Under the pieces are notes generated by a model. The model searched no databases and had not been told where the DNA came from. It saw only the letters and a program-made list of their open reading frames with translations. Position numbers and translations under genes: made by a program. A DNA stretch of 64,000 bases. Source: Lentzea atacamensis. Its GTDB lineage: Bacteria > Actinomycetota > Actinomycetes > Mycobacteriales > Pseudonocardiaceae. The stretch is taken from NCBI RefSeq assembly GCF_003269295.1, contig NZ_QLTT01000006.1, positions 372,001 to 436,000 of the forward strand, written 5' to 3'. Positions 10,960-19,110 of the stretch are shown here, one piece after another. Each line of letters begins with the position of its first letter. Within the stretch, counting starts at the first letter, position 1.

Positions 10960-11364
10960 TTGTCCGCGACCAGGATGCTGGTGCTCGGCGTGGTCAAGCT
11001 CGTCGGCGAGGCACACGGTTACGTGGTGCGCCGCGAGCTGAAGTCGTGGTCGGCGGACAGCTGGGCGAACGTGCAACCGGGTTCGATCTACCACGCGCTG
11101 AAGTCGCTGGCCAAGGACGGCCTGCTGTAGCCGGTCGGGACACGGGAGTCCGAGGAGGGTCCCGCCCGCACCACCTACCGGATCACCGCGGCCGGTGAGC
11201 ACGAGCTGCAGGACCTGCGCTGGCACGCGCTGGCCGACGCCCACGCCGGCAACGACGAGGTCTCCGCGGCCGTGGCGATGCTCAACCTCGTCCCGCGCAA
11301 GCAGGCGATCGTGCTGCTGAAGAACCGGCTGGCCGGGCTCGAGGGTCAGCTCGCGCCGACCAGG
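10960..11364 (+). pseudogene. PadR family transcriptional regulator, interrupted by a stop codon
   Basis: A TTG at 10960 with GGAGGT upstream opens a frame typical of PadR winged-helix repressors: RMLVLGVVKLVGEAHGYVV followed by PGSIYHALKSLAKDGLL. A TAG at 11128-11130 sits where homologues usually have Glu. The same frame then continues with TTYRITAAGEHELQDL and the C-terminal helices up to about 11364. This is the signature of a nonsense-mutated gene. PadR regulators usually sit next to the drug ABC transporter they control, and a remnant of one follows directly. Confidence 0.8.
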
Positions 11365-11371
11365 CACTCCC

Positions 11372-11717
11372 GGCGAGATCGTGCTCGGACTCGGCCTGGT
11401 GGCGCTGCTGGGCGTCGCGATCGGGTCGCTGTCGTACGCGATCGCGTTGAAGGTGAGGCTCGAGTACGTCTTCGCGTCCGTGCTGTCGTCGACGATCGTG
11501 CCGGTGATGCTGCTGGCCCGGCGTGCTGCTGCCGATGTCGAACGGCCCGCAGTGGCTCTACTGGCTGTCACGGGTGAACCCGTTGGCGCACGTCGTCGAC
11601 GCCGAACGGTCGATCTTCAGCACCGGTTCCGTCCTGCTCGGCCTGATCTCGGCGTCGGCGCTGGTGCTGGTCGGCGTCCTCTACGGGGTACGCACGTTCC
11701 ACCGCAGGTCAGCTTGA
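11372..11717 (+). pseudogene. ABC-2 type permease remnant (DrrB-like drug exporter C-terminus)
   Basis: Two frames encode the C-terminal end of an ABC-2 permease: one reads GEIVLGLGLVALLGVAIGS, and after a frame change near 11517 the other reads GVLLPMSNGPQWLYWLSRVN and ends in GVRTFHRRSA. About 115 of the roughly 250 residues of a full permease remain. The N-terminal half and the partner ATPase are missing. The remnant joins the interrupted PadR gene directly, so an internal deletion probably fused regulator and permease ends. Its tail overlaps the 3' end of rsmI. Confidence 0.75.
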
Positions 11718-12554
11718 TCTGATCGCGGCGTCGTAGAGGGCCTTCTTGCTGATCCCGGCCGCCTCCGCGACCTCGGCGGCGGCCGACTTCATCCGTTCCC
11801 CGTCGGCGACTCGCTGCTTCACCTCGGCGACGAGCGTGTCGAGGTCCGGCTTCTCCTCGGCGGGAGCCGGACCGAGCACGACGGTGATCTCGCCGCGGGC
11901 GCCCTCCACGGCCCACTCGGCGAGTTCCGCCAACGACCCGCGCACGACCTCTTCGTACTTCTTGGTCAGCTCGCGGCACACGGCGGCGCTGCGGTCCGGC
12001 CCGAGCACCTCGACGGCGTCCGCGAGCGTGTCCGCGAGCCGGTGAGGTGCCTCGAAGAAGACGACGGTGCGTTGTTCCGTGGCCAGAGGTGCGAACCAAC
12101 GCTTGCGCTCACCGGACTTGCGCGGCGGGAAGCCGTCGAACGCGAACCTGTCGCTCGGCAGGCCCGACACCGCGAGCGCGGTCGTCACGGCGGACGGACC
12201 CGGCAGGCAGGTGACCTTCAGGTCCTGCTCGACACACGCGGCGACGAGCCGGTATCCCGGATCGGACACGGACGGCATCCCGGCATCCGTCACGAGCAGC
12301 ACTGTCTCGCCGTTGTGCAGCGACTCGAGCAGCCCCGGCAGGCGCGCGGTCTCGACCTGGTCGTAGAAGCTCACGACCCGGCCGGACGGCTTGACCTGCA
12401 ACGCGGCCGCGAGACTGTGCAGCCGCCGGGTGTCCTCCGCGGCGATCACGTTGGCTGTCTCCAGCGCCTCGATCAGGCGGGGAGACGCGTCGCGGATGTC
12501 CCCGAGAGGGGTGGCTGCCAGGACAAGACGGCCTGAACCGGATACAGGACTCAC
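11709..12554 (-). CDS. rsmI: 16S rRNA (cytidine-2'-O)-methyltransferase
   Basis: RsmI 2'-O-methylates cytidine 1402 of 16S rRNA. The 281-residue product has the tetrapyrrole-methylase fold motifs LVLAATPLGD, AAEDTRR, VTDAGMPSVSDPG and LPGPSAVTTAL, and a short C-terminal helix-turn-helix-like tail. The GTG at 12554 has AGGG eight bases upstream; another GTG nine bases earlier is also possible. It is divergent from pmt with only 24 bp between starts, a conserved actinobacterial pair. Confidence 0.95.
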   Translation of the reverse strand: MSPVSGSGRLVLAATPLGDIRDASPRLIEALETANVIAAEDTRRLHSLAAALQVKPSGRVVSFYDQVETARLPGLLESLHNGETVLLVTDAGMPSVSDPGYRLVAACVEQDLKVTCLPGPSAVTTALAVSGLPSDRFAFDGFPPRKSGERKRWFAPLATEQRTVVFFEAPHRLADTLADAVEVLGPDRSAAVCRELTKKYEEVVRGSLAELAEWAVEGARGEITVVLGPAPAEEKPDLDTLVAEVKQRVADGERMKSAAAEVAEAAGISKKALYDAAIRSS

Positions 12555-12578
12555 ACCGTTCACCCTACGATCGGCGAC

Positions 12579-14117
12579 GTGACAGTCCTCGTGCAGCCAG
12601 GAGAGGCGCCCGTCGTAGTCGAGGAGCCGCGCACGGATCGTGCAGCCGCGCTCGACCCGCCGCCGTCCGGAGACCGCATGCGCGGCTGGCTCGTCACGAT
12701 CGTCGTGACGCTGATCGGCGCCGTCGTCCGGTTCTGGAACCTCGGGTATCCGACCGACAAGGGCACACCGATCTTCGACGAGAAGCACTACGTGCCGCAG
12801 TCGGCACAGGTGCTGCGCAACGGCGGCTACGAGGACAACCCCGGCTACGAGCTGATCGTCCACCCGCCGCTCGCGAAGCAGCTGATGGCGATCGGCCAGG
12901 ACCTCTTCGGCTACGACGGCATCGGCTGGCGGTTCGCCTCCGCGCTCGCGGGTGCGATCACGATCCTGCTGATCGTGCGGATCGCGCGCCGCCTGACCCG
13001 CTCGGACATGCTGGGTGCGCTGGCCGGCGTGCTGCTCATCGCGGACGGCGTCTCGCACGTCCAGTCGCGGATGGGCATGCTCGACATCTTCATGGCGCTG
13101 TTCGTCGTCGGCGCGTTCGGCTGTCTGGTCGTCGACCGCGAACAGGTTCGTGAGCGTCTTGCTGTCGCCGTGCGCGAGGGATTCGTCAACAACTCGGCGT
13201 TCGGACCGTGGCTCGGCTTCCGCTGGTGGCGCTTCGGTGCGGGCGTGTGCCTCGGTATGGCGTGCGGCGTCAAGTGGTCGGGCATCTGGTACATCGCCGC
13301 GTTCGGGCTGCTGACGGTCATCTGGAGCGCGTTGGCGCGCCGGGCGGCCGGTGTCGAGGAGCCGTGGCTCGGCGCGATCGCGAAGGACGTGCTGCCCTCG
13401 CTCGGCGGCCTGGTCGCGATCCCCGTGCTGGTGTACATCGCGACGTGGTTCCCGTGGATGGCCAGCGAGACCGGCATCGACCGGCACGTGGTCGGCGGCA
13501 AGGTCAAGGACATCTGGTACATCCCCGACGTCCTGCAGGCGCTCTGGTACAACGCCAAGAACGTCTACAAGTTCCACGTCGAGCTGGTCACCTCGGCGAC
13601 CAACCGGCACCCGTGGGAGTCGAAGCCGTGGACGTGGCCGATGGGCCTGCGTCCGATGCTCTACTACTACGAGAACTCCGTGACGGGCTGCGGTGCGGCG
13701 TCGTGCCTCGGCGCGATCATGCTGATCGGCACGCCCGCGATGTGGTGGCTCGCGTTCCCGGTGATCGGCTGGGCGGTCTGGCGCTCGATCGGCCGGATGG
13801 ACTGGCGCTACGCCGGCGTCCTGGTCGGCTACCTGGCGGGCCTGCTGCCGTGGTTCCTCAACCTCGACCGGCAGATGTACTTCTTCTACGTCACGCCGAT
13901 GGCGCCGTTCCTGGTGCTGCTGATCGTGCTGGCGCTGGGCGAGATCCTCGGCCGCCGCTCCGCCGGTTCCGAACGCCGCGGCACGGGTCTGCTGGTCGTG
14001 TCGCTGTACGTGGGCATCGTGGTGGCGAACTTCGTGTGGCTGTGGCCGATCCTCAACGGCAACCCGATCACACCGGAGATGTGGCAGCAGCAGTTGTGGC
14101 TGCCTAGCTGGCGCTGA
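12579..14117 (+). CDS. pmt: Polyprenyl-phosphate-mannose-protein mannosyltransferase
   Basis: This GT39-family membrane enzyme transfers mannose from polyprenyl-phosphate-mannose to Ser/Thr of exported proteins. The 512-residue product starts at GTG 12579, has a cytosolic N-terminal tail and about ten membrane segments. The first extracytoplasmic loop carries the acidic pair in IFDEKHYVPQ, and other family motifs include HPPLAKQL, GVSHVQSRMGMLDIFMA and CGVKWSG. It is divergent from rsmI, as in mycobacteria and streptomycetes, and its 3' end overlaps the convergent anti-sigma gene by 14 bp. Confidence 0.95.
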   Translation: MTVLVQPGEAPVVVEEPRTDRAAALDPPPSGDRMRGWLVTIVVTLIGAVVRFWNLGYPTDKGTPIFDEKHYVPQSAQVLRNGGYEDNPGYELIVHPPLAKQLMAIGQDLFGYDGIGWRFASALAGAITILLIVRIARRLTRSDMLGALAGVLLIADGVSHVQSRMGMLDIFMALFVVGAFGCLVVDREQVRERLAVAVREGFVNNSAFGPWLGFRWWRFGAGVCLGMACGVKWSGIWYIAAFGLLTVIWSALARRAAGVEEPWLGAIAKDVLPSLGGLVAIPVLVYIATWFPWMASETGIDRHVVGGKVKDIWYIPDVLQALWYNAKNVYKFHVELVTSATNRHPWESKPWTWPMGLRPMLYYYENSVTGCGAASCLGAIMLIGTPAMWWLAFPVIGWAVWRSIGRMDWRYAGVLVGYLAGLLPWFLNLDRQMYFFYVTPMAPFLVLLIVLALGEILGRRSAGSERRGTGLLVVSLYVGIVVANFVWLWPILNGNPITPEMWQQQLWLPSWR

Positions 14118-14763
14118 TCTCGAGGGCTCTTTCCTTGGTCAGGTCACCCTCCAGCCTCATGGTGACCTGACCTCGTTGCCAGATGAGGGTCTGCCCGGCG
14201 CCGTGGGGTTCCTCGTTGCGCCACTCGCCCTTGCGGTCGATGTAGAAGATGCGGTGCGGGTACGGGACCCACACCTTGTCGTCGATCTGCTCGACGCCCT
14301 CGCCGTGGATCAGCTTGCCGATCGCCGGCTGGACGGTGCCGTCGAACTGGTCGAGCCGCAGGTTCCCGTAGTGCAGGGTGACGAACCGTCCTTCGTGGAC
14401 GGTGATCTTGTCCGGCGTGCCCAGCAGCGCCGGCAGGTGGATCTCGAACGGCATCTGCTTCCTCGCCTCGTCCAGCGAGACTTCCTGGCTGGGCAACGGA
14501 GGCGCGATGCTCTTCGGCGCCTCGGTGTGGAACTCGACGCCCGCGAACTCCAGCAGGTCCTGGACGGCCGCGCGCACGGCCGGTGACACGGCGAAGGCGA
14601 TCGCGAAGGCCGTGACAGCCGCGACGAGTGCGGTGAGCCAGCGGTTTCGCCTGCGCGGAGCGTTGATGCGGGTGAGGACGCTCGCGGTGAGGTCCGGTGG
14701 TTCCGGCACCTGGATCTGCCGGCCGAGGTCGCGGAGGGCGGCCTCGACGTCGTCACCGGTCAT
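14104..14763 (-). CDS. Putative membrane anti-sigma factor
   Basis: The 219-residue protein has a cytosolic N-terminal part of about 40 residues, one membrane segment at roughly 43-65 (WLTALVAAVTAFAIAFAV) and a large extracytoplasmic part. It overlaps the preceding ECF sigma gene by 11 bp, so it is almost certainly the partner that holds the sigma factor at the membrane. The N-terminal region does not show a clear zinc-finger (HxxxCxxC) motif. The extracytoplasmic sensor domain was not recognised. Confidence 0.75.
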   Translation of the reverse strand: MTGDDVEAALRDLGRQIQVPEPPDLTASVLTRINAPRRRNRWLTALVAAVTAFAIAFAVSPAVRAAVQDLLEFAGVEFHTEAPKSIAPPLPSQEVSLDEARKQMPFEIHLPALLGTPDKITVHEGRFVTLHYGNLRLDQFDGTVQPAIGKLIHGEGVEQIDDKVWVPYPHRIFYIDRKGEWRNEEPHGAGQTLIWQRGQVTMRLEGDLTKERALEISAS

Positions 14764-15274
14764 GGGCCACCTCCTCCATCATCGGGCGCAGCTTGGCGAG
14801 CGCGCGGGACAGCCGTGACTTCACGGTTCCCTTGGCGATGTTCAGGGTCTGCGCGGTCTCGGCCTCGCTCAGGTCCAGCAGGTACCGGCAGGTGACGACC
14901 TGGCGGTCGTGCTCCGGCAGGCTCCCGACGGCTTCCAGCAGCTTCGTGCGGGAGTCGTCCACGAGCGTGCCGGGATCGTCGTGGTCGACGGTCTCGGTCA
15001 TCGCTCCGATCTTGAGTTCCATCAGGTTGCGGCGCCGTCTGCCGCGGTGCAGGTTCTTGGTCTCGTTGGCGACGATCTTCAGCAGCCACGGCTTGAAGTC
15101 GGCGTCCTCACGGAAGGTGCCGAGCTTGCGATACGCCTTCACGAACGCCTCCTGCACCACGTCACCGGCGTCCGCACCTGCCCCGAGCAGGTAGGCGGTC
15201 CGGTGCGCGAGCGCGGTGTACCGGGCGACCAGCTCGCCGTAGGCCGCCTGGTCACCTGCGATCGCCCGTGCCAC
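14753..15274 (-). CDS. ECF-type RNA polymerase sigma factor
   Basis: This is a small sigma-70 protein with region 2 (DQAAYGELVARY, DAGDVVQEAFVKAYRKL, FKPWLLKIVANE) and region 4 (LPEHDRQVVTCRYLLDLSE, GTVKSRLSRALAKLRP). The start is uncertain. The GTG at 15274 gives 173 residues. An ATG at 15340 would place the 33-bp palindrome inside the gene and abut the opposite gene's ATG. An ATC at 15289, behind AGGAAGG, aligns with the usual MTDE start of homologues. Together with the overlapping anti-sigma gene it forms an envelope-stress-type switch; its targets are unknown. Confidence 0.88.
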   Translation of the reverse strand: MARAIAGDQAAYGELVARYTALAHRTAYLLGAGADAGDVVQEAFVKAYRKLGTFREDADFKPWLLKIVANETKNLHRGRRRRNLMELKIGAMTETVDHDDPGTLVDDSRTKLLEAVGSLPEHDRQVVTCRYLLDLSEAETAQTLNIAKGTVKSRLSRALAKLRPMMEEVAHDR

Positions 15275-15297
15275 CGCTTCGTCCGTGATGCCCTTCC

Positions 15298-15330
15298 TAC
15301 ACCGGGAACCGCGCGTTGGTTCCCGGTGTA
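15298..15330. promoter_or_regulatory. 33-bp perfect palindrome between sigma factor and secreted protein genes
   Basis: The arms TACACCGGGAACC and GGTTCCCGGTGTA are perfect over 13 bp with a 7-bp centre. The element lies in the only space between the divergent sigma and secreted-protein genes. Each arm contains GGAAC, the -35 core of many ECF promoters, in opposite orientations. It could be an operator or a bidirectional autoregulated promoter. Confidence 0.55.
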
Positions 15331-15338
15331 TTCGCGTC

Positions 15339-15953
15339 ATGAGGATTCTCGCCTTGGTTTGCGCTTTCCTGCTGATCAGCGCGCCTTCAGCGCATGCGGG
15401 CGGCTGGGCGGTCACGTACCTGGACCCGGCGCCGTCGATCCAGCCCTCCGTGGCCCACACCGTCGGCTACTGGGTGCTGCAGCACGGCACCCACCCGTTC
15501 GTCGGAGGTGATCTCGGCAGGACCGGGCTGCGGTTCAAGTCGGGTGCGGACGAGCGCCTGTTCGTCGGCGTCCCGCTCGGCCAGCCCGCGCACTACGCCG
15601 TGACGTTCACCTTGCCCGCGGGGTCGTACGAGGTGTTCGGCACCCAGGGGGTGTTCCCGGACCACCAGCTGGGGACGCTGACCGTGCCCGGCACGTTCCT
15701 GATCAAGCCACCGGACAAGGACAAGGTCGCCTTCGGTTCCGACGGGACCTGGCCGTGGGAGGAGATCGCGCCGCCGATCAAGAACCTGGTGACCGCACCG
15801 TCGTCGTTGGCGCCCGCGCCTGCTGCCGCCGTGGTGCCGGAGGAGCCTGCTTCCGAGCCCGCGCCGGTGTGGCTCGTCGGACTCGTGGTGGCGGGCGCGG
15901 CCGGGCTGTTCCTGGCGCTGCGCAAGCGGTTGCGGCCTGCTGCGCGAAGGTGA
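15339..15953 (+). CDS. Secreted or C-terminally anchored protein of unknown function
   Basis: The 204-residue protein has a clear Sec signal peptide (MRILALVCAFLLISAPSAHA), a beta-rich extracellular domain, a Pro/Ala/Glu-rich linker, a C-terminal membrane segment (VGLVVAGAAGLFLAL) and a basic cytosolic tail. It is thus a type I membrane protein displayed outside. The ATG at 15339 was chosen because the signal peptide begins there; it leaves only 8 bp after the palindrome. No family was recognised. Adjacency to the ECF sigma gene suggests it may be one of its targets. Confidence 0.7.
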   Translation: MRILALVCAFLLISAPSAHAGGWAVTYLDPAPSIQPSVAHTVGYWVLQHGTHPFVGGDLGRTGLRFKSGADERLFVGVPLGQPAHYAVTFTLPAGSYEVFGTQGVFPDHQLGTLTVPGTFLIKPPDKDKVAFGSDGTWPWEEIAPPIKNLVTAPSSLAPAPAAAVVPEEPASEPAPVWLVGLVVAGAAGLFLALRKRLRPAARR

Positions 15954-15954
15954 A

Positions 15955-15988
15955 GTGGTGAGGCGATCGGCGGAAACCGCCTCACCAC
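15955..15988. terminator. Bidirectional hairpin terminator between convergent genes
   Basis: GTGGTGAGGCG (15955-15965) pairs perfectly with CGCCTCACCAC (15978-15988) across a 12-base loop. It starts just after the stop of the plus-strand secreted protein and upstream of the kinase stop on the other strand, so it can serve both. No long T-tract follows. Confidence 0.65.
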
Positions 15989-16097
15989 CCCTCGCGGGGC
16001 ATCGCCTCCGATGCCGAAGCTTTCCGGGTGATCACGGCTTAGGTCGTTGAACGGTGAATCACCGTTACGGCCGAACCGGGAGGTTCACCCGGATCGC

Positions 16098-18038
16098 CTA
16101 CATGGGCATGTGCTTGGTGGGGGGCGGAGCCGGCTTGCTGATGAACCGCGTGACCGGGCCTTCCTTGCTCATCCCCGCCTGGTCGAGGAACTGCGACAGC
16201 TGACCGCGCACCTGCGCCAGCGTCGGACGGCGGCTCGGTTCCGGGTCCATCGCCGCGAGCAGGAGCCGCGCGTGGGCGCTGTTCTGCGGGAGCTTGGTGA
16301 TCGGTTCGCCCTGGGCGGCGGCCATCAGCGAGGAGATCGGGTTCTCGCGGGAGCCGCGCGGCGGGTGGCCGGTCAGCGCGTAGGAGACCGTCGCGGCCAG
16401 CTGCCAGGAGTCGGACGCCGGGGAGGCCGTCTCACCGCGCGCGGTCTCCGGGGCGAGGAAGTCCGGGGTGCCGACCATCATGCCGGTCGCCGTGAGCGTG
16501 CTGTCGCCCTTGGAGCGGGCGATGCCGAAGTCGATCAGGTGCGCGGTGCCCTGGCCGTCGACGATCACGTTGGACGGCTTCACGTCGCGGTGCAGGACAC
16601 CGCGGTCGTGGGCGGCGGCCAGCGCGTCCGCCATGTTGAGCCACAGGCGGGCGGCGAGCTTGTCGTCGATCAGGCCGTTCTTCAGCACCGTCTCGGACAG
16701 CGACGCACCCTCGATGTACTCCATGACCAGCGCCAGGCCGTCCGGGTCCTGGACGATGTCGAACACGCGCACGCAGTTGGGATGACGGACCGCGGCCAGC
16801 GCACGGGCCTCGCGGAGCATGCGCGCCTCGGTCTCGTTGTCCGGGGCGTGCGCGAGCTTCACCGCCACGGTGCGGTCGAGCTGCTCGTCGACGGCCAGCC
16901 ACACCGTGCCGAACCCGCCGGAGCCGAGCTGGCGGACGCGGCGGAACCTGCCGTTGCCGGGGTTCCAGACCTTGCCCGACTTCTGCACCGGCGCTGGCGA
17001 GTCGGCGTTCGCGGCGCCCGGCCCGAACGGCAGCGGGCCCGGCGTGTCCGCGAGCACCGCCGGTTGCGACGGCTGTGACGGCTGCGGGGGCTTGGGCTGC
17101 GGCAGCACCTCGGCGACGCGCGTCGGCGGGTACTGCTTCTGCGGCGGCGGGGGCAGCGGCTGGTTCACCGGGCGCATCGGCCGGTTCATGGGCGCCGGCT
17201 GGTACGGCGGCACCTGTGCCGGCTGGTACGGCGGCGGCTGCTGGCCGGCGGCGTTGATCGGCTTGGTCGGCGTCTTCTTCTGCGCCTGGTTCTGGGGCAG
17301 CGCGGGCTGCGGCGTACGTGCCACCGGCTGCGGTGGCGGGTTCTGCGAGTTCCGGTCGGCAGACCGGTCGCGGCCGGGGCGGTTGAGCATGGCGGTAGTC
17401 AACCCGAAAATCCGTACGACGATTGAGCCGATTACCGCAATGGGCAGAAAACCGAGGAGCACGTGGCCCACCAGCGTCACGGGCAGTGCCGACGTCGCTG
17501 CGAGCAGCACCACGAACGGCGGCCAGAACACCCGGCGCGGCCAGTTCGGGCCCAGCCGGAACGCCGAGCCGGCCTGCAGCATCACGAACAGCAGGCACAG
17601 CAGAGCCAGCACCACGGTGATGCCTGCGGCGATCAGGAACACCGGCTGGTCGCCGGGCGCCCTGATCACGTCGATGATCGACGGGGTGTTGTCCACCAGG
17701 TAGTCGCCCTGCTGCAGCTGACCGAAGCAGGTGGAACCGTCGAGGGAGTCCGATCCGGGGATCGCGCGCCGGGACAGCCCCTGCACGGTCCCGCGCATGA
17801 TCAGCCACGGCAGCACCAGGCAGCTGGCGACGCCGAGCACGGCGAAGATGGCACCCGTCACCGCGCCGTAGGAGTTGCCCACGATCCGGCGCACCACGAT
17901 GGACAGCAGCGCCCCGATCGTGGGGAACAGGCCGAGCACCGCGCCGAGCGCCGTGGTGGTCCACACCCAGTCACCGGGGCAGACACTGATGCCCACGATG
18001 CCGTGCAGCCACGTGAGCAAGGACTCCGCGAGCCCCAC
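16098..18038 (-). CDS. Serine/threonine protein kinase with N-terminal membrane domain
   Basis: The 646-residue protein has an unusual order. The N terminus carries about five to six membrane segments with an extracytoplasmic loop (about residues 80-130) containing one Cys. A Pro/Gln-rich linker follows (about 230-345), and the kinase domain is at the C terminus (about 365-625). Kinase motifs are complete: glycine loop LGSGGFGTVW, lysine in TVAVKLA, catalytic HRDVKPSN, DFG in LIDFGIA and APE in LAPETA. Most actinobacterial PknB-type kinases have the kinase first and a single anchor after. A type VII-like pair of genes lies immediately upstream. Confidence 0.9.
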   Translation of the reverse strand: MGLAESLLTWLHGIVGISVCPGDWVWTTTALGAVLGLFPTIGALLSIVVRRIVGNSYGAVTGAIFAVLGVASCLVLPWLIMRGTVQGLSRRAIPGSDSLDGSTCFGQLQQGDYLVDNTPSIIDVIRAPGDQPVFLIAAGITVVLALLCLLFVMLQAGSAFRLGPNWPRRVFWPPFVVLLAATSALPVTLVGHVLLGFLPIAVIGSIVVRIFGLTTAMLNRPGRDRSADRNSQNPPPQPVARTPQPALPQNQAQKKTPTKPINAAGQQPPPYQPAQVPPYQPAPMNRPMRPVNQPLPPPPQKQYPPTRVAEVLPQPKPPQPSQPSQPAVLADTPGPLPFGPGAANADSPAPVQKSGKVWNPGNGRFRRVRQLGSGGFGTVWLAVDEQLDRTVAVKLAHAPDNETEARMLREARALAAVRHPNCVRVFDIVQDPDGLALVMEYIEGASLSETVLKNGLIDDKLAARLWLNMADALAAAHDRGVLHRDVKPSNVIVDGQGTAHLIDFGIARSKGDSTLTATGMMVGTPDFLAPETARGETASPASDSWQLAATVSYALTGHPPRGSRENPISSLMAAAQGEPITKLPQNSAHARLLLAAMDPEPSRRPTLAQVRGQLSQFLDQAGMSKEGPVTRFISKPAPPPTKHMPM

Positions 18039-18140
18039 GACTCACACCACCCCTTCCGCGATCACCCCCAGCCTAGGCGCCCTCTCAGCCTACGGTGCGT
18101 AATCGGTCTGCGGTTGACGCCACAGCAACCCTTTCCTTGA

Positions 18141-18805
18141 TCAGCGCGTTGTACCTCTTACAACGTGTCCGGGCACGATCCCGTTGACCCAGTCGCCGCG
18201 GCTGCTCCATTCGTTGTCGAGTGCGGCCGCCATTCGGCCGACGGGCACCCGATCTGACGCTGCCAACGCGTGTACCGCGCGGCGATGGCCGCCGTCGTGA
18301 GCACGAGCTCGACGTGCGGTGACGCCATGAAGTCCGCGGCGCGGGAGGGCTTGGGCGGGGGGACGGGTGGGTTGGTTCGCTGCGGACCGGGAGAAGGGGG
18401 TGGGACCGGCACCGCTGCCTGTTCGGGCAGTTCCGACCGGACGTGCCACAACTCCTCCGCCGCTCTGTCGACGGCGGCCACCGCGACGTGTTCCTCCTCG
18501 GCCAGCTGCCGCTGGAGCCGTTCGACCTGGGCAGGGTCCCCGAACTCCACCAGGCGGGCGACCTCGGCGTGGGTGTGCAGGTACGTTTCGACGGCGTCGA
18601 ACGCGGCACCGAACGAGTCGGACACGTCGAACCAGCGCATCCGGGCGCGGTGCCGGTACTCGTCGAACGCCGTGCTCGCGGCTCCCGTCCACGAGGGCGG
18701 CGTCGCCCTGGCGTAGGCGACACCGACGGAAGCGCTCTCCTCGCGCATCCGCTTCAGCCACTCCTGGACGCTCCGAAGGGAGTGGAACTCACCGGAGAGG
18801 ATCAC
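18141..18805 (-). CDS. Putative type VII secretion-associated protein, probable frameshift
   Basis: The N-terminal half contains a helical WXG-like segment (PPSWTGAASTAFDEYRHRAR) and a predicted coiled coil, followed by a Pro-rich linker. This frame, started by GTG 18805, continues to 18158 with an odd C terminus. Near 18255 another frame gives a natural-looking ending, DNEWSSRGDWVNGIVPGHVV, stopping at 18141. A single-base indel there would restore one protein. The GTG overlaps the previous gene's stop by 4 bp, so the two are coupled. Function is inferred only from shape and partner. Confidence 0.6.
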
Positions 18806-19065
18806 GCCGGGAAGTCGTCCGCCTGTTCGTAGTGCCGTGCGGTGTCCGCGAGCCGGGCCGCGGTCTCGCCCAGGTCCCTCATCAGTACACCGGTCGCGTG
18901 GTCAGCGGCTGCCCGGAACCGCGTGAGAGCTGCGAAGAGCGCGCCGCGGGTGGGGTCGGTGTGCCCGTCGGGATGACGTGCGAGACCGGCGACGTCCTCT
19001 GCGGCGAGCAGCAGCGGCCCGGCCAGTGCCCTCAGCTCCGCGATGTCGACTGCGAACCCGTTCAC
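18802..19065 (-). CDS. Small WXG100/ESX-like helical protein
   Basis: The 87-residue, Ala-rich protein is predicted to be almost entirely helical, with a central turn and the ending ARHYEQADDFPA. That fits the size and style of ESX-type small partner proteins, which form helical hairpins and heterodimers with the neighbouring gene product. There is no canonical WXG triplet. It is translationally coupled to the 18141-18805 gene. No secretion machinery (EccC-type ATPase) is present in the window. Confidence 0.6.
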   Translation of the reverse strand: MNGFAVDIAELRALAGPLLLAAEDVAGLARHPDGHTDPTRGALFAALTRFRAAADHATGVLMRDLGETAARLADTARHYEQADDFPA

Positions 19066-19110
19066 GGCACCTCCCCGGCCCGAAAGTTTGGTGAAGAACG
19101 ATACACAGCG

